In this document: piece after piece, positions 12,610-15,920 of the stretch
Numbering within the stretch: the stretch's first letter is position 1
Layout: the number at the start of each line of letters is the position of its first letter
Assembly: GCA_005888465.1 (NCBI GenBank)
Contig: VAYJ01000025.1
Location: 1,235 to 17,154 of the forward strand
DNA length: 15,920 nt
Direction of reading: 5' to 3'
From: Actinomycetota bacterium
GTDB lineage: Bacteria; Actinomycetota; UBA4738
Notes under the pieces: generated by a model
Database searches by the model: none
What the model was told of the DNA's origin: nothing
What the model saw: the letters and a program-made list of their open reading frames with translations, nothing else
Program-made: the position numbers and the translations under genes

Positions 12610-13926
12610 GTGACTGACCTGATGGAAGCCGTCACCTCGCTTGCCAAGCGGCGAGGGTTCGCGTTCCCCTCGAGCGAGATCTACGGCGGGCTTCGTTCCT
12701 CGTGGGACTACGGCCCGCTGGGCGTCGAGCTTCGCAACAACATCCGACGCGCGTGGTGGCGCTCGATGGTGCAGCTTCGGGACGACGTGGTCGGGCTCGA
12801 GGCGGCCATCCTCATGTCGCCTCGCGTGTGGGAGGCGAGCGGCCACGTCGCCGGGTTCTCCGACCCGCTCGTCGAATGCCTCAACTGCCACCAGCGGTTC
12901 CGCCAGGATCAGCTCCCCGGGCCGGCGTGTCCGAACTGCGGCCAGAAGGAGTTCACGGAGCCGCGACAGTTCAACCTCATGTTCAAGACGCACATGGGGC
13001 CCGTCGAGGAGGACGCCGCCGCCGTCTACCTCCGTCCGGAGACGGCCCAGGCGATGTTCGTGGACTTCCGAACGATCCAGCAGGCGAGCCGGATGAAGGT
13101 GCCCTTCGGGATCGCGCAGATCGGCAAGGCCTTCCGCAACGAGATCACGCCGTCGAACTTCGTCTTCCGCACGCGGGAGTTCGAGCTCATGGAGGTCGAG
13201 TACTTCGTGGAGCCCGGGGCCGACGAGCAGTGGTTCGAGTACTGGAAGGAGGAGCGCCTGCGCTGGTTCCTCTCCCTCGGCGTGCGACCGGAGAAGCTCC
13301 GCCTGCGGGCCCACGCGTCGGACGAGCTCGCGCACTACGCGAAGGCCGCCGCCGACATCGAGTACGAGTTCCCGTTCGGGTGGTCGGAGCTCGAGGGGAT
13401 CGCGAACCGGACCGACTTCGACCTCCGCCGCCACCAGGAGGCCTCGGGCGAGGACCTCACCTATTTCGACCAGGAGGGCGACCGGCGCTACCTGCCGTTC
13501 GTGGTCGAGCCGGCGCTCGGGGTCGACCGGGCGTTCCTCACGTTCCTGCTCGATGCCTACCGGGTGGGCGAGGCGAAGAGCGCGAAGGGCGAGATGGAGA
13601 AGCGCACCGTGCTCGCCCTGCATCGGGACCTGGCGCCGATCAAGGTGGCCGTCCTGCCGCTCTCGCGGAACGAGGCGCTCGTCCCGGAGGCGCGGCGCGT
13701 GCACGACGTGGTGAAGGCTCGGTGGATGAGCGCATACGACGACGCGGGCGCGATCGGGCGGCGGTACCGGCGGCAGGACGAGGTCGGAACGCCGTTCTGT
13801 GTCACGGTGGACTTCGAGACGCTCACGGACGGGCAAGTGACCGTGCGCGAGCGCGATGCCATGACGCAGGATCGCATCTCGATCGACCGCCTTGCCGCGT
13901 ACCTGCAGGAACGGCTGGCCGCGTGA
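12610..13926 (+). CDS. glyS: Glycyl-tRNA synthetase, class II homodimeric type
   Basis: Charges tRNA-Gly with glycine in the cytoplasm. It is the single-chain (alpha2, eukaryote/archaea-like) form common in actinobacteria, 438 aa. RRGFAFPSSEIYGGLRSSWDYGPLG is the typical N-terminus. A four-cysteine zinc site (C90, C93, C107, C110 in CLNC ... CPNC) interrupts the core. Motif 2 is FRNEITPSNFVFRTREFE from F175, and motif 3 is VVEPALGVDRAFLTFLLDAY from V298 with R307. The C-terminal anticodon-binding domain (KVAVLPLSRNE ... GTPFCVTVDFETLTDG) is complete. The GTG at 12610 has a good Shine-Dalgarno; the longer open frame back to 12409 overlaps uppS and is not real. Confidence 0.97.
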   Translation: MTDLMEAVTSLAKRRGFAFPSSEIYGGLRSSWDYGPLGVELRNNIRRAWWRSMVQLRDDVVGLEAAILMSPRVWEASGHVAGFSDPLVECLNCHQRFRQDQLPGPACPNCGQKEFTEPRQFNLMFKTHMGPVEEDAAAVYLRPETAQAMFVDFRTIQQASRMKVPFGIAQIGKAFRNEITPSNFVFRTREFELMEVEYFVEPGADEQWFEYWKEERLRWFLSLGVRPEKLRLRAHASDELAHYAKAAADIEYEFPFGWSELEGIANRTDFDLRRHQEASGEDLTYFDQEGDRRYLPFVVEPALGVDRAFLTFLLDAYRVGEAKSAKGEMEKRTVLALHRDLAPIKVAVLPLSRNEALVPEARRVHDVVKARWMSAYDDAGAIGRRYRRQDEVGTPFCVTVDFETLTDGQVTVRERDAMTQDRISIDRLAAYLQERLAA

Positions 13927-14156
13927 GGGACCTCGCGACCCGTGCCGAGCGGCGCCGGGCCTCCAAATGGGCCCGCCGCCGGCCGACGCCCTTCGGGGCG
14001 ATCATCGCCGCGTTCGTCCTGCTCGTCGGCTCGGCGGGGACGGTCGTGTTCGCGCAGCTCGCCGCCAACGGGACGGCCCCCTGGGTCTCGACCGCGCTCT
14101 CCGCAGCGGCGATCGCGACGACCGTGTTGGCGATAGCGCTCCGGCGCAGGCCATAG
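13923..14156 (+). CDS. Small two-helix membrane protein of unknown function
   Basis: A 77-aa protein beginning at a GTG that overlaps the glyS stop (GTGA). The N-terminal 24 residues are strongly basic (RAERRRASKWARRRP). Two hydrophobic segments follow, about 27-48 (GAIIAAFVLLVGSAGTVVFAQL) and 53-73, and the chain ends RRRP. Both ends are therefore predicted cytoplasmic. No family recognised. Overlap with glyS, codon use like its neighbours and clear membrane topology support a real gene rather than a chance ORF. Confidence 0.65.
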   Translation: MRDLATRAERRRASKWARRRPTPFGAIIAAFVLLVGSAGTVVFAQLAANGTAPWVSTALSAAAIATTVLAIALRRRP

Positions 14157-14189
14157 ACTGGAATCACGACCGACGTCCGTATCTGGAGG
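14154..14189 (+). promoter_or_regulatory. -10-like box and Shine-Dalgarno of ppdK
   Basis: TAGACT (14154-14159), overlapping the previous stop codon, fits the TAnnnT -10 form. GGAGG (14185-14189) lies eight bases before the ATG at 14198. The -35 region is not recognisable. Confidence 0.4.
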
Positions 14190-14197
14190 CCTGCGCG

Positions 14198-15439
14198 ATG
14201 ACCCCTGAGGGTTCCACGAAGTACGTCTACGACTTCCACGAGGGCAGCAAGGACATGAAGGACCTCCTCGGCGGGAAGGGGGCGAACCTCGCCGAGATGA
14301 CGAACATCGGCCTGCCCGTCCCGCCGGGATTCACGATCACGACCGCCGCGTGCCTCACGTCGCTCGACCGGGGGCGGTTCCCCGACGGGCTGATGGACGA
14401 GGTGGGCGGGCATCTCCGCTCGCTCGAGGGATCGATGGGAAAGCGCCTTGGTGACGCCGACGACCCGCTCCTTGTCTCCGTGCGCTCGGGGGCCAAGTTC
14501 TCGATGCCGGGCATGATGGACACGGTCCTGAACCTCGGGCTCAACGACCGTTCCGTGCAAGGGCTCGTGGCGCAGTCGAAGGACGAGCGGTTCGCCTGGG
14601 ATTCCTATCGACGGTTCGTCCAGATGTTCGGCAAGATCGTGCTGGATATTCCCGCGGACCGCTTCGAGGAGCGTTTGGACGCCGCGAAGGAGCGCAAGGG
14701 TCCGGGGGCGAAGGACACCGACCTCGACGCGAACGAGCTCCGGGCGCTGACCGACGAGTTCAAGGCGATCGTGCACGAGGAGACCGGGGAGAACTTCCCC
14801 GAGGATCCGGGACAGCAGCTGGAGAAGGCGATCGATGCGGTGTTCCGGTCGTGGAACGGCGCCCGGGCGGTGGCCTATCGCCGGCAGAACAAGATCTCGG
14901 ATTCGCTCGGCACCGCCGTCAACGTGGTGGCGATGGTGTTCGGCAATCGCGGCGAGGACTCAGGGACCGGTGTGGCGTTCACGCGCGACCCAGCGACGGG
15001 GGAGCGCACGCCCTACGGCGACTACCTTCCGAACGCGCAGGGCGAGGACGTCGTCGCCGGCATCCGGAACACGCTGCGGCTGGACGAGCTGGCCGAGATC
15101 GACCCGGCGTCCTACCAGGAGCTCCGCCGCGGGATGGACATCCTGGAGCGCCACTACCGCGACATGTGCGACATCGAGTTCACGATCGAGCGCGGGAAGC
15201 TTTGGTTCCTGCAGACGCGCGTGGGCAAGCGCACCGCGTTCGCCGAGTGGGTGATGGCGCACGACATGGTGGGTGAGGGGCTCATCTCGCTCGACGAGGG
15301 CCTGCTCCGCCTGGATGCCGATCGGCTCGAGCAGCTGCTGAAGCCCGTCATTCAGCGAGAGCAGAAGGAATGGCCGTGGGACGCGTCGTGTTCACGGCTG
15401 ATTCGGCGGTGGAATGGGCCGGCCGGGGCGAACGGGTGA
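14198..15439 (+). CDS. ppdK: Pyruvate, phosphate dikinase, N-terminal part (frame interrupted)
   Basis: PPDK interconverts ATP, phosphate and pyruvate with AMP, pyrophosphate and phosphoenolpyruvate. This frame holds the nucleotide-binding domain: KYVYDFHEGSKDMKDLLGGKGANLAEM, GLPVPPGFTITT, SVRSGAKFSMPGMMDTVLNLGLND, then GTGVAFTRDPATGERTPYGDYLPNAQGEDVVAG and DIEFTIERGKLWFLQTR. It is normal until about residue 388 (LLKPVIQREQK), after which it turns into unrelated sequence and stops at 15439 (413 aa against a family length near 880). The phosphohistidine domain continues in another frame from about 15361. Compared with relatives, about 40-45 bases are missing at the junction, including the usual ASPGAA turn. 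So this is a small out-of-frame deletion, either in the organism (pseudogene) or in the assembly. Confidence 0.9.
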   Translation: MTPEGSTKYVYDFHEGSKDMKDLLGGKGANLAEMTNIGLPVPPGFTITTAACLTSLDRGRFPDGLMDEVGGHLRSLEGSMGKRLGDADDPLLVSVRSGAKFSMPGMMDTVLNLGLNDRSVQGLVAQSKDERFAWDSYRRFVQMFGKIVLDIPADRFEERLDAAKERKGPGAKDTDLDANELRALTDEFKAIVHEETGENFPEDPGQQLEKAIDAVFRSWNGARAVAYRRQNKISDSLGTAVNVVAMVFGNRGEDSGTGVAFTRDPATGERTPYGDYLPNAQGEDVVAGIRNTLRLDELAEIDPASYQELRRGMDILERHYRDMCDIEFTIERGKLWFLQTRVGKRTAFAEWVMAHDMVGEGLISLDEGLLRLDADRLEQLLKPVIQREQKEWPWDASCSRLIRRWNGPAGANG

Positions 15440-15920
15440 TCCTGGTTCGGCGCGAGACGACGCCCGACGACTATCACGGGATGATCAAGTCTCAGGGCAT
15501 CCTGACCTCTGCGGGTGGCACGAACTCGCACGCCGCCGTCGTGGCACGTGGGGAAGGCATCCCCGCCGTCTGCGGGGCCGACGCCATCAGGATCGAGCGC
15601 GGGGGCCATGTCTTCTCGGTCAACGGCACGAAGGTCGAGGAGGGCACGTGGGTCACCATCGACGGCACCGACGGGACCGTCTACCTCGAGCAACTCGAAA
15701 CCGAGCCCTCGGTGCTCGATCGGGCGATCCGGGGTGACGAAGAGGCTCGCAAGAGTGGAATCTGGCAGGCATTCGAACCCTTGATGTCGAGAGCCGACTC
15801 GGCACGTCGACTGGGGGTGCGGGCCAACGCTGATACACCCGCCCAGGCGGCGAACGCGCGTGCCCGCGGGGCGCAGGGCATTGGTCTTTGCCGCACCGAG
15901 CACATGTTCCTGGGCGAAGA
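15370..15920 (+). CDS. ppdK: Pyruvate, phosphate dikinase, phosphohistidine and start of PEP-binding domain, runs off the window
   Basis: Continuation of ppdK in the next frame. VGRVVFTADSAVEW and GERVILVRRETTPDD begin the swivelling phosphohistidine domain, and QGILTSAGGTNSHAAVVARG carries the phosphorylated histidine (codon at 15529-15531). The end of the window reaches the start of the pyruvate/PEP barrel (GVRANADTPAQAANARARGA and GIGLCRTEHMF). The ATG at 15370 is the first possible start but has no ribosome binding site and lies inside a domain, so this is most likely the rest of one broken or mis-assembled gene rather than an independent gene. The 3' end lies outside the window. Confidence 0.88.
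   Translation, partial: MAVGRVVFTADSAVEWAGRGERVILVRRETTPDDYHGMIKSQGILTSAGGTNSHAAVVARGEGIPAVCGADAIRIERGGHVFSVNGTKVEEGTWVTIDGTDGTVYLEQLETEPSVLDRAIRGDEEARKSGIWQAFEPLMSRADSARRLGVRANADTPAQAANARARGAQGIGLCRTEHMFLGE

Noticed and set aside
1..15920. Insertion sequences, transposases, integrases, tRNA or rRNA genes
   Set aside because: No transposase or integrase motifs, terminal inverted repeats with target duplications, or tRNA-like cloverleafs were seen on either strand.

Overview
The window is high-GC and gene-dense. Its conserved backbone (rsmE, HIT, phoH, ybeY, CorC-type CBS protein, cdd ... recO, uppS, glyS, ppdK) is the housekeeping order of Actinomycetota. GTG starts, ATGA/GTGA stop-start overlaps, TAnnnT -10 boxes close to starts and a long-form DeoC also fit. 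No marker here fixes the class; a deep-branching, uncultured actinobacterium is my best guess, and that is inference.

Layout. 1-3914 is a translationally coupled plus-strand operon: the 3' part of rsmE, a one-ORF HIT-PhoH fusion, ybeY, a CNNM/CBS/CorC membrane protein and cdd. It ends in a terminator-like hairpin facing a convergent small lipoprotein gene (minus strand, 3976-4326). 4387-8643 is a second plus-strand operon: deoC, a catalytic aldehyde dehydrogenase, a short degenerate ALDH-like protein that together with it looks like a split ALDH16, and a membrane-anchored protein of unknown function. A stand-alone cyclic-nucleotide-binding protein follows. 9124-9507 has no convincing gene but carries a promoter and inverted repeats. 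9508-10890 is the accessory part: two adjacent secreted low-complexity proteins. One has seven near-identical 45-bp repeats and a C-terminal membrane anchor; the other is Asn/Gln-rich with a perfect Shine-Dalgarno. 11071-15920 returns to housekeeping: recO, uppS, glyS, a two-helix membrane peptide and ppdK, which runs off the window.

How the genes fit together. RsmE, PhoH, YbeY, RecO, UppS and GlyS serve ribosome/RNA maturation, DNA repair, cell-wall lipid carrier synthesis and translation. Cdd, DeoC and the ALDH pair make a plausible deoxynucleoside salvage route: deamination, then cleavage of deoxyribose-5-phosphate to glyceraldehyde-3-phosphate and acetaldehyde, then aldehyde oxidation. 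The two secreted proteins suggest a cell-surface structure.

Caution. Three genes (the repeat protein, the Asn/Gln-rich protein and ppdK) continue in a different frame from the one in which they start, and the HIT-PhoH junction has no linker. Either this locus is really changing or the assembly carries small indels. The two frames are listed as separate entries so a reader can rejoin them.
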